DNA of 64,000 nt, taken from assembly GCA_001247695.2 (NCBI GenBank), contig LGRX02034672.1:1-64000 (forward strand), in the 5' to 3' direction. Shown piece by piece: positions 33,209 to 43,409 of this stretch. Position 1 is the first letter of the stretch. Every line of letters starts with the position of its first letter. The translations under genes were made by a program, and so were the position numbers. This DNA comes from Cymbomonas tetramitiformis. Its lineage: Eukaryota; Chlorophyta; Pyramimonadophyceae; Pyramimonadales; Pyramimonadaceae. The notes beneath the pieces were generated by a model. That model did no database searches, had not been told where the DNA came from, and saw nothing but the letters and a program-made list of their open reading frames with translations.

Positions 33209-34130
33209 CTGAAATGCAGCCCATATATCACCTGAAATCCAGCCCATATGTCACCTGAAATGCAGCCCATATATCACCTGAACTTCAGCCCATATATCAC
33301 CTGAAATTCAGCCTATATCACCTGAAATTCAGCCCATATATCACCTGAAATTCAGCCTATATATCACCTGAAATTCAGCCCATATATCACCTGAAATTCA
33401 GCATATATATAAGGGTACATATAAGCTGAAATGCAGCCTATATATGAGGCTATATGAGAAATTCAGCCCATATATCACCTGAAATGCAGCCCATATATCA
33501 CCTGAAATGCAGCCCATATATCACTGAACATATATCACCTGAAATTCAGCATATATATCACTTGAAATTCAGCCCATATATCACCTGAAATTCAGCCCAT
33601 ATATCACCTGAAATGCAGCCCATATATCACCGAACTTCACCATATATCACCTGAAATGCAGCCCATATATCACCTGAACTTCAGCCCATGTATCACCTGA
33701 AATTCAGCCCATGTATCACTTGAAATTCAGTCCATATATCACCTGAACTTCAGCCCATATATCACTTGAAATTCAGCCCATATATCACCTGAAATTCAGC
33801 CCATATATGAGGGTACATATAAGCTGAAACGCAGCCTATATATGAGGCTATATGGCAGCTGAAATTCAACCTATATATCACCTGAAATTCAGCCCATATA
33901 TCACCTGAAATTCAGCCCATATATCACCTGAAATTCAGCCCATATATCACCTGAAATTCCCATATATCACCTGAAATGCAGCCCATATATCACCTGAAAT
34001 GTAGCCCATATATCACCTGAAATTCAGCCCATATATCACCTGAAATTCAGCCTATATATCACCTGAAATTCAGCCCATATATCACCTGAAATTCAGCCCA
34101 TACATCACTTGAAATTCAGCATATATATGA
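33209..34130. repeat. 23-bp satellite inside the hAT element, roughly 35-40 copies
   Basis: The unit cccatatatcacctgaaattcag repeats with small changes (aattcag/aatgcag/acttcag) and a few truncations. Two breaks containing gagg(g/c)tacatataagctgaaa-like sequence (33410-33460, 33808-33860) look like a higher-order duplication. Units are contiguous with no unique spacers, so it is a satellite rather than a CRISPR. Confidence 0.93.
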
Positions 34131-34534
34131 GGGTACAATACAACCAGCGCCGAGCGCGCCAGCGCCGAGCGCGCCAAGCGGATACAAAAAATTCTTGTTA
34201 CCCAACCGAGTAGAACAACAAGTTGTTATGGTGCCACATCCGTGCATGGAGACCGCCGTTATTCTCGACCCAACGGCCGACTTCTTTGAGTGCATAAAAA
34301 ATTACAAATCCCAAATTAATCATGATTTTTAATCAAATCATGATTATTCACGGTGGCCGACTAGTCAAGTCACGATTAGATGTGACAAGGTACTAATCAA
34401 GTCATGATTAGACGTGATAGGGCACTAGTCAAGTCATGATTAGGCATCGAGGCCCACTAATCAAGTCACGATTAGACGCAAGTGAGGTCTAATCAAGTGT
34501 AGTCATCGTATTCATGACGAGCCCTGCGATCAAC

Positions 34535-34671
34535 ACCTTGGTTAAGGAACTGAAGAATCAGCACAGCATTAATGCAGCAGTTGCAACTCCAGCTCCAGCT
34601 TCAGCTCCAGCTCCTCAGGGAAACTCTCAGGGTACTGCACAGGTACCAGTGTTGAGAGCACCCACAAGATA
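34535..34671 (+). pseudogene. Chromovirus copy 1 gag, C-terminal piece
   Basis: The frame continues directly from 32483 once the hAT element and one 8-bp target copy are removed (INTIN then TLVKELKNQHSINAA). It ends ALRAPTR-like with a stop taa at about 34671. Copy 2 ends at the corresponding place (MRAPRG, stop tag). The pol frame is open through this stop in the -1 frame in both copies. Confidence 0.75.
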
Positions 34672-34679
34672 AATCAGCC

Positions 34680-35313
34680 TGAAGATGCCACTGAAGCAAG
34701 TGGCCGGGTTGAGAGTATCTCAGAAGAAGTCCTTTCCAGTCTGATATTGCAGTTTCAGCAGATGGACACTCCCTCAGAGCACATCGCACAGATGCAGTCT
34801 CAAACAGCACAGCTGAAATCACAGAAGAAGCTGTTGTTGTACAAAGGGAAAGTATATGGACAGAGTACTCACATTTTGGTAGATCCAGGAGCAACATCGT
34901 CTTTCATTGACAGACAGTTCGCTGCTCAGCTTGGTATAGCACCCACAGATTCTTCATCGTTTTCAGTGGGATTGGCTGGAGGAAGCCAACTACCATGCAC
35001 ATCCTATCTTCCCAAAACTACATTTACGCTGGGTAAGTATAAGGATACAGAAGATTTCTACATCATTGACATGAAACCATTCACTGTCATTCTGGGTCAA
35101 GATTGGTTGGAGAGGAGAAATCCACACATTGACTTTCAGACCAAAAATCTGACGATCACTAGGAAGCATTCATCAGGCTCCAGTATTCGCACAGTATTAT
35201 CCAGAGTTGAACAGACTCCAGGCTCAGATGACCTTCCTGAAATGGAATTGGTCAGCGCCACCACCATGAGAAAGCACCTTCGTCGTATTCGATCCAGTGG
35301 TTCGGCTGAATGA
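34680..35313 (+). pseudogene. Chromovirus copy 1 protease region
   Basis: The pepsin-like retroviral-type aspartic protease: LVDPGATSSFIDRQFA (active-site Asp in DPGA at about residue 45 of the frame beginning at 34747), then FYIIDMKPFTVILGQDWLE, where ILGQDWL is the ILG(x)DWL flap-side motif. The frame ends early (GSAE then stop) because tgaa is duplicated at about 35305-35312; copy 2 lacks the duplication. Confidence 0.85.
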
Positions 35314-37732
35314 AGAAGCCGTAGCTTATCTCTTCTTTCTCTCAGAGGTCGACGGTGAACTGGTCTTTACAGCATCAGACACAGACACCACTATGGAAGA
35401 CCCAGAGGTCACAGCAGCACGTGATCAAATGAGACAAGACTTTTCAGACATATTCCAGGAGGATCTTCCAGCTGGTCATAGGCCAGAACGGTTTGAAGGT
35501 GGTTATCATCGAATCAACATTGAACCTGGGCATAAGCCACCATCACAGCCAGTACGTACCATACCAGTACCCATGATGGAAGAGCTCAAACGACAGATCA
35601 TCAAATATGTCGACTTGGGTATCCTTCGTCCGTCATCATCTCCATATGGATGTCCTATCATTTTCGCTCCTAAGCCAGGTGGGAAGTGGAGGATGTGCTG
35701 TGATTATCGAGCCCTTAATAACATCACAATTAAGGACACGTACGTATCCATTGCCACCTCACGACACCCTTCTTGAACAGCTAAAAGGTGCACGATGGTT
35801 TAGCAGATTTGACTTCAATCAGTTTTCCCATCAGATTCCTATACATCCAGATGACATTCACAAAACAGCTATTCGCACCAGATACGGTTCCTATGAGTGG
35901 ACAGTCATGCCTTTCGGATTGACCAATGCTCCTGCAACAGCTCTACGTGTAGGAAATCGGGCATTCTTCGACTTCATCGATCGGTTCCTTGTCATTTTCA
36001 TGGACGATACCATCGTATACAGTCCGGATTTTGACAGCCACGCGAGTCATGTCCGACAGTTTCTCCAGCGTTGCAGAGAACACCAGTTCTTCATCAGGCC
36101 TTCCAAGGTGGAGTTGTTCGTCAGATCTATAGATTTAATCGGACATCACATCTCTGAAGCAGGCTTGTCCATCATCGAAGACAGAATCCGAGCAGTTATG
36201 GCAATTCAGCCTCCAGTGTCTTATGGTCCTACCGTTGGAAAACAGCCTCTACGCCGTATGGCTAAAGATGGCAAGTCATCCCTTCGGTCATTCTTGGGCA
36301 TGGTCGGTCAATTCAGGAGATTCATACCAAAGTTCTCCAAAGTTGCCGAGCCGCTCAATCGTCTCCTTAAAGATAATGCAGAGTTTGTCTGGGAATCTGA
36401 GCAGCAGCAGGCATTTGATAACCTCAAAAGTGCCATCTGTAACGCTCCAGTACTACAGCTTCCAGATCAGAAACTGCCATCTATTATGGAGGTCGATGGA
36501 TCAGGCACACACGTTGGTCAAGTGATACTCCAGGATCAAGGAAAAGGTATGAAGCCATGTGGTTATCACAGCGTCACTCTATCCGATACACAGAGACGTT
36601 GGCCTATTCCTGAGATCGAGCTATTTGCCATTGTGGAGGGCTTCCGATTCTTTCGCCACATCTTGTTGGGAGCTCCTGAGACCATTGTACGCTCAGATCA
36701 TCAGCCACTGGTTTATTTCCAGTCCAAATCCACACCGAGCCCCAAACAGGCAAGGTGGTTGGATGAGCTCTCCGAGTACAACTTCCGTATAGAGCATATT
36801 GCTGGCGATAAGAATAAGGTTGCAGACGCACTCACTCGACGTATCTCTGCACTTTTTGAACTCACTGATTGTCTTCAGCACATGGACATCAGCGAAGTCA
36901 TGCCATCTGCAGATCCTACATTCATTGCTCTTATATCTTCTTCATCAGCTCATCAGCTACACAACATCATTATATCCGAATATGATCGTGATACATTTGC
37001 ACAGACTATTTTGGCTAAGCTGACATCATCGACTTCATCACAGTCAGTCAGCAGCTACAGCTTCGAGCTCATTCAGGGGTTGATCTATCGTAAGACCATA
37101 TATGGCAGACAGCTGTACATTCCACCAACAGCTAAAGTCCCCACAGATGACGGTGAGATCACACAGCTTCGCCACATTCTCCTTCATGAGTGCCACTCAG
37201 CCACTATTTCTGGTCATGTAGGCAAAAATCGCATGCTTCATCTTCTGCGTAGCCGGTATTATTGGCCAGGAATGACAACGGCAGCCATCAAGTACATTCG
37301 GGAGTGCCCCGTTTGTCAGCGCCAGAAAACGAGGCGACACAAGCCTTATGGTCAGGCACATATACGATATTCTGTGCCTAAGACAAAATGGCTAGATGTA
37401 TCTCTTGACTGGATTACTGACCTGCCTATCACCACTAATGGGCACGACAATATATTTGTGGTAATGTGCCAATTTTCTCATCGCTGTCATCTCATTCCCT
37501 TCAGCATGACCTGGACAGCTCAGCATACTGCTTCTATATATATGCAGCATATCTTCAAGCTCCATGGTCTTCCGAGGAACATCATCTCAGATCGAGACCC
37601 CAGATTCACCTCTACATTCTGGCAAACACTGTGGAAATCTACTGGTACAAGATTGTCTATGACGTCCTCACACCATCCACAGTCGAATGCAGCCAATGAG
37701 AGGAGCCATGCCTTCATCGAGGATATCCTCAG
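35297..37732 (+). pseudogene. Chromovirus copy 1 reverse transcriptase, RNase H, integrase (core)
   Basis: Reverse transcriptase motifs in order: LRPSSSPYGCPIIFAPK, DYRALNN, RFDFNQF (first Asp), MPFGLTNAPA, and FMDD (the YxDD box, with Phe). RNase H follows (MEVDGSGTHVGQV, EIELFAIVEGFRFFR, RSDHQPL, ARWLDELSEY). Integrase has the HHCC-type zinc region (HECHSATISGHVGKNR ... CPVCQRQK) and catalytic core (WLDVSLDWITDLP, ISDRDPRFTS, NAANERSHAF). The frame is broken at about 35742 by a 4-bp duplication (cgta) between NNITIKDTY and PLPPHDT. The exon ends at 37732 before an intron. Confidence 0.9.
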
Positions 37733-37816
37733 GTACTTTTCAAATTGTTGATTCATGATTCGATTTCACCATCCTCTGGTTTATAAACTGATTAGGTGGT
37801 ATTTTTTCATCCACAG
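37733..37816 (+). other. 84-bp intron in chromovirus copy 1 integrase
   Basis: The sequence starts gtactttt and ends catccacag. Removing it joins ATC CTC AG to G TGT TGT, giving ILRCCCNDTSANSWEDKLP without a frame change; that is the expected integrase reading. Retained, it introduces stops. Copy 2 has the matching intron at 60082-60165 with the donor gtaaat. Confidence 0.85.
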
Positions 37817-38546
37817 GTGTTGTTGCAATGATACTTCAGCCAATTCGTGGGAGGACAAGTTGCCTCTGGTGGAGTTTGCAATTAACAACACAGTTTCTGC
37901 ATCAACTGGTTATTCACCATTTTATCTCGACTCGATGGCGCAAACACTTTCGCCTCATGACCTGGTAATCACTATTCCGCCAGAAGCTCCTGTTCCAATA
38001 CAAAGAGCTATTCGAGATCATTTTGACCAGTACTCGGCTGTTCATGCCAACGCGGTAGACAACATTTCCCGAGCAGCAGAAATTAGCCAAGCCAGATTCA
38101 ATAAGACTCACATGCCTCGGCAGTATGCAGTTGGGCAAAAATTTCTTTTACGGACCGAGTTTATTCAATGGACTGGTTTGACAGAGGCAGGCAGACACTT
38201 TAAGCAGCCATATATTGGGCCGTTCACCATTTCCAAAGTGCTTAGCCATGGGCGTGCATACGAGTTAGATTTCGGAGACCTCGATATCCGTATTCATCCG
38301 GTACAGCCTGTATCCAGATTAGAGCTGTACAATGACTCGATCCAAGCACCTTTGCCTCTGCCACAGATGATCACCGAAGAAGGGCAACCACTGTTTGAGA
38401 TATCACATATACTCTCAGATAAGATCACTAGAGGTGTCAAGTACTATTTAGTGCGATATGCAGGCTACGGCCCTGAGCATGACACCTGGGTCAAAGCCAC
38501 AGAGCTGACCAATGCAGCAGACATAATAGCTGCCTATGAAGGCTAA
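37817..38546 (+). CDS. Chromovirus copy 1 integrase C-terminal part with chromodomain
   Basis: This exon encodes the end of the integrase core (WEDKLPLVEFAINN, TGYSPFYLDSM), the GPF/Y-like module (PYIGPFTISKV ... YELDF) and a C-terminal chromodomain (FEISHILSDKITRG.KYYLVRYAGY.PEHDTWV...L). The aromatic residues Y, Y and W of the methyl-lysine cage positions are present in YYLVRYAGY and DTW. It should guide integration to modified histone tails. It is open to the stop at 38546. Confidence 0.88.
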
Positions 38547-39574
38547 ACATTATATTAAGCCTCATGCCCTTACTTCTTGTAATATATACTAATACATGTC
38601 GATCATCTATATACCTTGCTCTTAATGTTTTATCATTATGTTGCATAGAAGCAGGAAATTGATCCTTCCTTGCTAAAGGTGTAGTGAGCCTTGTACAAAA
38701 TCATACCCTTGCACAGATACGCACATGCGAGATATCATATCTGTGGATAAATAAAAACTGCTAAATGCTACCTTTGCCAAAACCGTGGTTTGTCATCGGA
38801 TTCTTGGCCAGTCATCCGAAGCTACCGGAGATATCGACTGAGGTAGACGGAGTTGTGATCCTAAGTTGTGCTTGACAAACATAACTAAATAAATTTCACA
38901 TTAGTACGTGGCGAATCCATTCTCACTCATCGCGATAGATGTTCGTCAAAGCGTGCGTACTGGACCATATCAAGAGTGAGCAGACCGGGTAAGGATTATA
39001 AGTCCAATCCCGTTAAGCAGGGCCACTCTGTTTGCAATAAAACAAGCCCCCGGTGAAATAACTCCGGAAACAAACACGGGCTCCCCGTTGCCACCTATGA
39101 TCCTCCAAAGTAGCTTAAGGAGGGGAGGAAGGGTTGGGTGCACTATATCAGGCCGAGAATCGTTCGATTATAAATCGTTAAATCGTGGGATCATCGTTCG
39201 CAAAGCGACGACGGCTAGCGCAAATAATCCGTAACGTACACTTCGGATACTTTGAATCGTCACTCTGACGCACGATACGTGTGGATCAATCAGTAATCCA
39301 GCGTCAATCTGTATCACGAAACGCAATTCATTGAACCTTGAAACGTCACTCTGAAATACGATACGAACTTCAAAGGGGGCTACATCCTAAGAACTGTAAG
39401 GTGAGGGACTAAAGTGGACTCAGTTCCCCCCAATAACCTAAAAACACCATGAGGGACGCCTCAAATAGGTGTAAGAAGACTGGTACCAGCAAGAAGCAAC
39501 AACGACAAAGACATCATAGACATATACAAAGGTATGCCCGTTGTAAGGTCACAACTCTTTTAAGAGGGGAGATC
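38547..39574 (+). other. Long 3' non-coding region of chromovirus copy 1
   Basis: About 1 kb lies between the pol stop and the LTR and is well matched by 58306-59351 (inverted) in copy 2, so it belongs to the element. It contains several blocks conserved between the copies (for example gtggcgaatccattctcact and ggtgagggactaaagtggac), but no frame open in both. It ends in taagaggggagatc, the polypurine tract before the LTR. Confidence 0.75.
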
Positions 39575-40022
39575 TGTCAGGGTCATGACCGATGACATAT
39601 GTGTCATACATGGCATACGTGTCATACCTGTCAGACATGTCATACCATGTCATGTCATGTCGAGTCATGTCATATATTATAATGACAGTCGTCAGTACGG
39701 TCGACTATGACTGTACATGTCGTCAGATGATAAGTCACGTCATCTGTCATTATTCAAGGAAAGACTCGAATGACACCTGTCATCGAGAGTTCGTACGTCG
39801 AACTCGAAGACGGCAAAGCAAGATACATCTTGAAGTAACAAACAAGAACCATCTTTGCTTTAAGCATGTGCGGAACAAGCATGCGCAATATTATGGAGCG
39901 AACGTATTATTCGTTCTGACGATACTGGTCGTTCAACCAACGTCTCGGGTTCACAACCCAATGGCGGTACAATCTATGCGATGGGAGACGTATGGTATAG
40001 ATGAGGAAGCGTTGTGCTCCCA
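39575..40022 (+). repeat. 3' LTR of chromovirus copy 1
   Basis: Starts TGTCAGGGTCATGACC and ends about GTTGTGCTCCCA, roughly 448 bp. It matches 57788-58305 of copy 2 in reverse. The first 200 bp are dense in tgtca/tgaca and tgacgt-like motifs, in the place where U3 promoter elements would be. The end is set by the last base shared by both copies (about 40018-40022). Confidence 0.8.
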
Positions 40023-40039
40023 TCATCCCTACGCCGTAT

Positions 40040-40123
40040 GATCTGATGTCATGGCGCTACGGCGTAGGGCGCTATGTGTTGGGCTTGCACCTTGAGCGCG
40101 CAGGTTCAAGTCCCGTCTGGATC
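40040..40123 (+). other. tRNA-like sequence with A and B box motifs
   Basis: TGGCGCTACGGCG (40052-40064) fits an internal A box and GGTTCAAGTCC (40103-40113) fits a B box. GCGC/GCGC pairs could form the D stem and GCAGG/CCCGT most of the T stem. The anticodon arm is poor and the acceptor stem imperfect, so it is more likely a tRNA pseudogene or the head of a tRNA-derived SINE than a working tRNA. Confidence 0.35.
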
Positions 40124-40145
40124 TCGTCGGGAGGTTGTTGCCCGA

Positions 40146-40202
40146 TATAATTATATTGTCTGATCAACAATATAATTATACTGGAAGCATTTCGGTGCTT
40201 CC
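40146..40202. other. Two adjacent perfect hairpins
   Basis: TATAATTATATTG (40146-40158) pairs perfectly with CAATATAATTATA (40168-40180). GGAAGCA (40183-40189) pairs with TGCTTCC (40196-40202) around ttcggt-type loop sequence. They directly follow the tRNA-like sequence and the motif gttgttgcccgatata, which is also present in the short LTRs at 5.8 and 27.6 kb. Confidence 0.6.
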
Positions 40203-42044
40203 ATCAAAATTTTCGAAATTGGCTTGGTAACTTTTTTTCTAGTTAGTGTTTTTAGGTGCCCAAAACACCATACTATGACCGCATCATTGTGAAAAACACC
40301 TCTATAGGTTTCAACACTCCGAAAAAAAATCGATAACGCGCTTCGTTTAAAGTTTGTTTTCTGACAAAAAGCCCCATTATTTGTGTCAATTTACACCCTA
40401 ATCTGGCTGATTTCGCTTACCCAAATTTTTTTATGTGTTAAAGGTCCCCCTAAGCTCCAACTTTTCCACTCATGGCACCCCCATATCTCGAAGCTATGAT
40501 TTACTACGATTTATTACATTAAATAGGGTAAAACCTGTTAAAATAGGCGGCACCCTACCCTTAATGGAACCCCCTAAACCGAACTAGGAGGTATCATCAT
40601 CGCGATCGCGAACATGCATCGATGTTCGATCGATGTCATAATTTTGAAAACGATGTCATGATAGTTTACTATGGGTTCTTACTGTAGTCGATAGTTCGTA
40701 GTGTCAAGTGTCTACTCGCGGTATAAATCCGAAACGCGACGAAAGAGAGACATAGACAGTGCAGTGTACTGTATGGAAAGGGGTACTGCGTACTCTGGCA
40801 AGCCAGAGGTTACGAGCTTCGGCCGCTGCGCCGATCGCGCGATTCTCGACAGACAGAAAGCAATGGAAAGCAGCTCGTAATACAGAAAAATAAAGAAATC
40901 CTTAAAAAGTGAAAAAATCGCGTCCGGAGGCTCGTGGTCTCAGCCAGAGTAGGAAAGGGGGATCTATATTTAATTATTCCAAACCGTGACGCGGAACACC
41001 CATACCGAATGCGGGCCCTACAGTACGGGTAGTATCTCTAAGATAGCTAGTTTATATTACAAACACTACTGTACGACTAGATCGTTCAAGCAGTGTTCAA
41101 GCCAAAGGGTGCCAAACGTACAATTTTTTTTGAAAAGATTTGCAAATATTTGCGCCACAGGATATCGTCAGATTGATATCTCACATAATCTAACGATCAG
41201 CAGGGATGTCACGCGCACGTTTGCCTCGAACTCTTATACTCAATACTACTCTCGTCCCCAGAGTTTAGACGAGCTCCACAATCATCAAGTAACGCAACCC
41301 TCGAATCGAAGTCTCCGGACGCCCATAAGCTCAATCTGCGTTACAAACCCTAAGTAATATTCGCGCTATTTCGGTCCGGAGACTCGGGTTCCAGAGTATA
41401 CTCAATACTGAATACAGTACTCGTTTGAAAAAGTTTTCTTTCCGTCCGGCTAGCCTAGGGTCTCAGGGCCGCGGCCATAGCGATGGGCCGATGCGATGCG
41501 ATGGCTGACTGATGATGACGCTCACGTGAGAGCTGAGAGTCGCGCCTGACGTGACACCTGAGAGCTGAGACATCTGTAGATGTAGGCCCTAGCCGTCATC
41601 CGTCACATCCAAGCTAACAAAAACAATCGAATCGGAATGCCGTGCCATGCCATGCCATCGGCATCGCAAAATCGCATACTGTATAGGGATATACGATGCT
41701 CATAGGTTTCATTCGCTCAAACGATGGATCTTGTCGAGCTGGACAAGAAATCTCGAAACGTGCAGCTGGATGCCCGCAAGAATATATAATTTGGGCAATT
41801 TCCCGGAATGTGAGGAGACGTGAGATGAACACGACGAGAGCACGAGACTTTGATAGAATTGTGCTTGTAACGTTGTTGTCGCTCTCTTGGAAGATCTCGG
41901 AAGTGGCCGTAAATCTGATCTCATTTGCACATGTTCGGTTCCAGACTTTCAGTTTGATGTGCAATAGAGAAACGAGCAAATATTTCTAACATTTCATCCA
42001 ACTTGACTTCTTGCTCAAAAGATACTTGCTCTCACTGGGACGTG
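40203..42044. other. Upstream region of the DUF506 gene
   Basis: No gene recognised. A plus-strand frame at 40986-41357 has no known domain. The part next to the gene (41400-41700) includes gatgcgatgcgatgg repeats. Promoter and 5' UTR of the gene at 42045 should lie here; an upstream exon could too. Confidence 0.35.
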
Positions 42045-43074
42045 ATGACGAGAGAGCGTTATGTCCCTGAGCTTCGCGAGAACACTGAACTGCTTTTTGG
42101 GGAGACGCTGGACGGTTGCACTCCGTCAACTAGCGAACACAAATCATCATTCTATGACATATGCGAACGTGAATTTTTTAGCGTGTCAAGGGTAAAAGAA
42201 GAAAATACACGCGAGAACTTTGACCGTTTCCTAAATATTGCAACGACTCCATGGGAATCACAGGTGCACATCATACTTATTTTCCCGTCCTGGCTACCTG
42301 TAGATCTCGCATAATGAACGAAATTGCCTCTGCGTCGCACTTTCGTGAAATATTCATCTGATTGTCCGACAGGTGCAAGACGACGTCACAACTGCAGCAG
42401 CTCAACTACGCCACTTCCGCTCCGAATTGGATATTCACAATTTGGAGGCTGTATTGCTATCTATGGGCTACAGCGTTTGCATCCGACGTGGGCTTTCAGC
42501 TGGCGGTAGTGAACATAAGTTCTTGATGGTGTCAGAAACAACGAGAGAAAGCTACGCTAATTCTCGACACGCTTTGATCGATATATTTTTCAGGTGCCAC
42601 GATAATATGACGACATATCCATATATGCAGATATGTCAGTGAACGTTGTCTTGTTTTTCAACTTGTGATTGTACAAATTTTTCCCGGTGCCTTCCAGGTT
42701 GATATATTTTTGAAATCCAAGTTGTGGTGTTCAGGGACATTTTTGAAATTCCACGTTCGAGCAAATCATATAACGCAATGATGTCGGCTCTTCCTCAAAT
42801 TTTCGTCGGAAGGTGTGAAATCTCAGGCCGCGTGATGTCTGACCCGATAAGCTGCACTCGCGTTCAGCGACTAGCAAATATTATGTGTCGGGCTATCGAA
42901 AAAACGCTCACGGAGAGTGGTCTCGATACTCCGCCGTGGAGGAAGCTTGATCAAGTCTTGCGACACTGGTGTCAGCCTCCTGTGGCACAGGAGATTTTCC
43001 TGAACGATGAACCAAATTTTTGGATGGATGAAGAATCAGTTTTTGCACCCATTCAACTCGAATGCCGACGCTAA
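42045..43074 (+). CDS. DUF506 (PDDEXK_6 nuclease-like) family protein, three exons
   Basis: Exons are 42045-42263, 42373-42593 and 42735-43074, with gtgcac/gtgcca donors and cag acceptors; phases agree, with a split arginine (AG|G) at 42593/42735. The conserved core reads LDIHNLEAVLLSMGYSVCI, then HALIDIFFRDIFEIPRSSKSY, ALPQIFVG and LDTPPWRKLDQVL. These match the DUF506 order of an (L)xxMGYxAxIC region, a VDxDFRxxFEIARPTxxY region, LPxVFVG and a PPWR motif. The family belongs to the PD-(D/E)XK nuclease fold by profile studies; its members are mostly plant proteins of poorly known role. Here the usual KSRW after the GY segment is replaced by RRGL. The ATG at 42045 is the first in frame after the upstream stop. 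Confidence 0.8.
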
Positions 43075-43400
43075 GGAGATTCCGGTATAAGCTCTTAAAA
43101 GTCTGTCCGACAAACTGAGCACAAAACTGCTACCATATCAGTGGTGAAATCGAAGCGAACGTGCAGCTGTCCTAGCCGTAAGGTTGGATACGAGGCTTCG
43201 CTAGGCGACATCTCTGCACTCTACTGACGTAAGTTAGCCAAGAAAAGAAGATCAGAAAATCAACTTTTCTGAAGTGTTACACAAAATCTGCGGAGCTACC
43301 CTATTTCCGTGGAATAACCTTGCATACTGATCGTTTCGTAAGAGACTTCGTTGACAGGATGACTAATATGTTATAGGATATACGGAAATAAAAGTCTGTG
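43075..43400. other. Downstream flank of the DUF506 gene
   Basis: No feature seen. Presumably 3' UTR and terminator of the DUF506 gene, running into the dispersed repeat block. Confidence 0.3.
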
Positions 43401-43409
43401 TTAGATATG

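Larger units (their letters stand above)
32484..34526. mobile_element. hAT-type non-autonomous element carrying a satellite
   Basis: The ends are inverted repeats: CAGGCCTCGTCATGAATA at 32484-32501 and its partner CAGGGCTCGTCATGAATA on the other strand at 34509-34526 (17 of 18 match). The 8-bp target cgatcaac is duplicated at 32476-32483 and 34527-34534. An 8-bp duplication with CAGGG-type ends is diagnostic of the hAT superfamily. Each subterminal region has four or five copies of ctaatcaagtcacgattag, itself an imperfect palindrome and a likely transposase-binding site. No hAT transposase domain is present, so movement would need an enzyme supplied in trans. The interior holds the satellite at 33209-34130 and a small possible spliced frame. 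Confidence 0.88.
27923..40022 (+). mobile_element. Ty3/gypsy chromovirus copy 1, twice interrupted
   Basis: In order on the plus strand: gag (27923-28053, resuming 31369-32483 and 34535-34671), protease (about 34680-35313), reverse transcriptase/RNase H/integrase (35297-37732), an 84-bp intron, integrase C-terminal half with chromodomain (37817-38546), a 1-kb 3' non-coding region, a purine tract (aagaggggaga) and a 448-bp LTR. A gag-only LTR element and a hAT element are nested inside it. A 5' LTR matching the 3' LTR was not found between 27.5 and 27.9 kb, so the 5' end is missing or replaced. Several frameshifts show this copy is dead. Confidence 0.9.

Noticed and set aside
33209..34130. CRISPR-like regular repeats
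   Set aside because: The 23-bp units are contiguous with no unique spacers, in a eukaryotic transposon.
35297..35776. Programmed frameshifting between protease and reverse transcriptase in copy 1
   Set aside because: The breaks are 4-bp duplications not present in copy 2, so they are lesions rather than recoding signals.
40040..40123. A functional tRNA gene
   Set aside because: A and B boxes fit, but the anticodon arm and acceptor stem are poor; kept only as a tRNA-like sequence.
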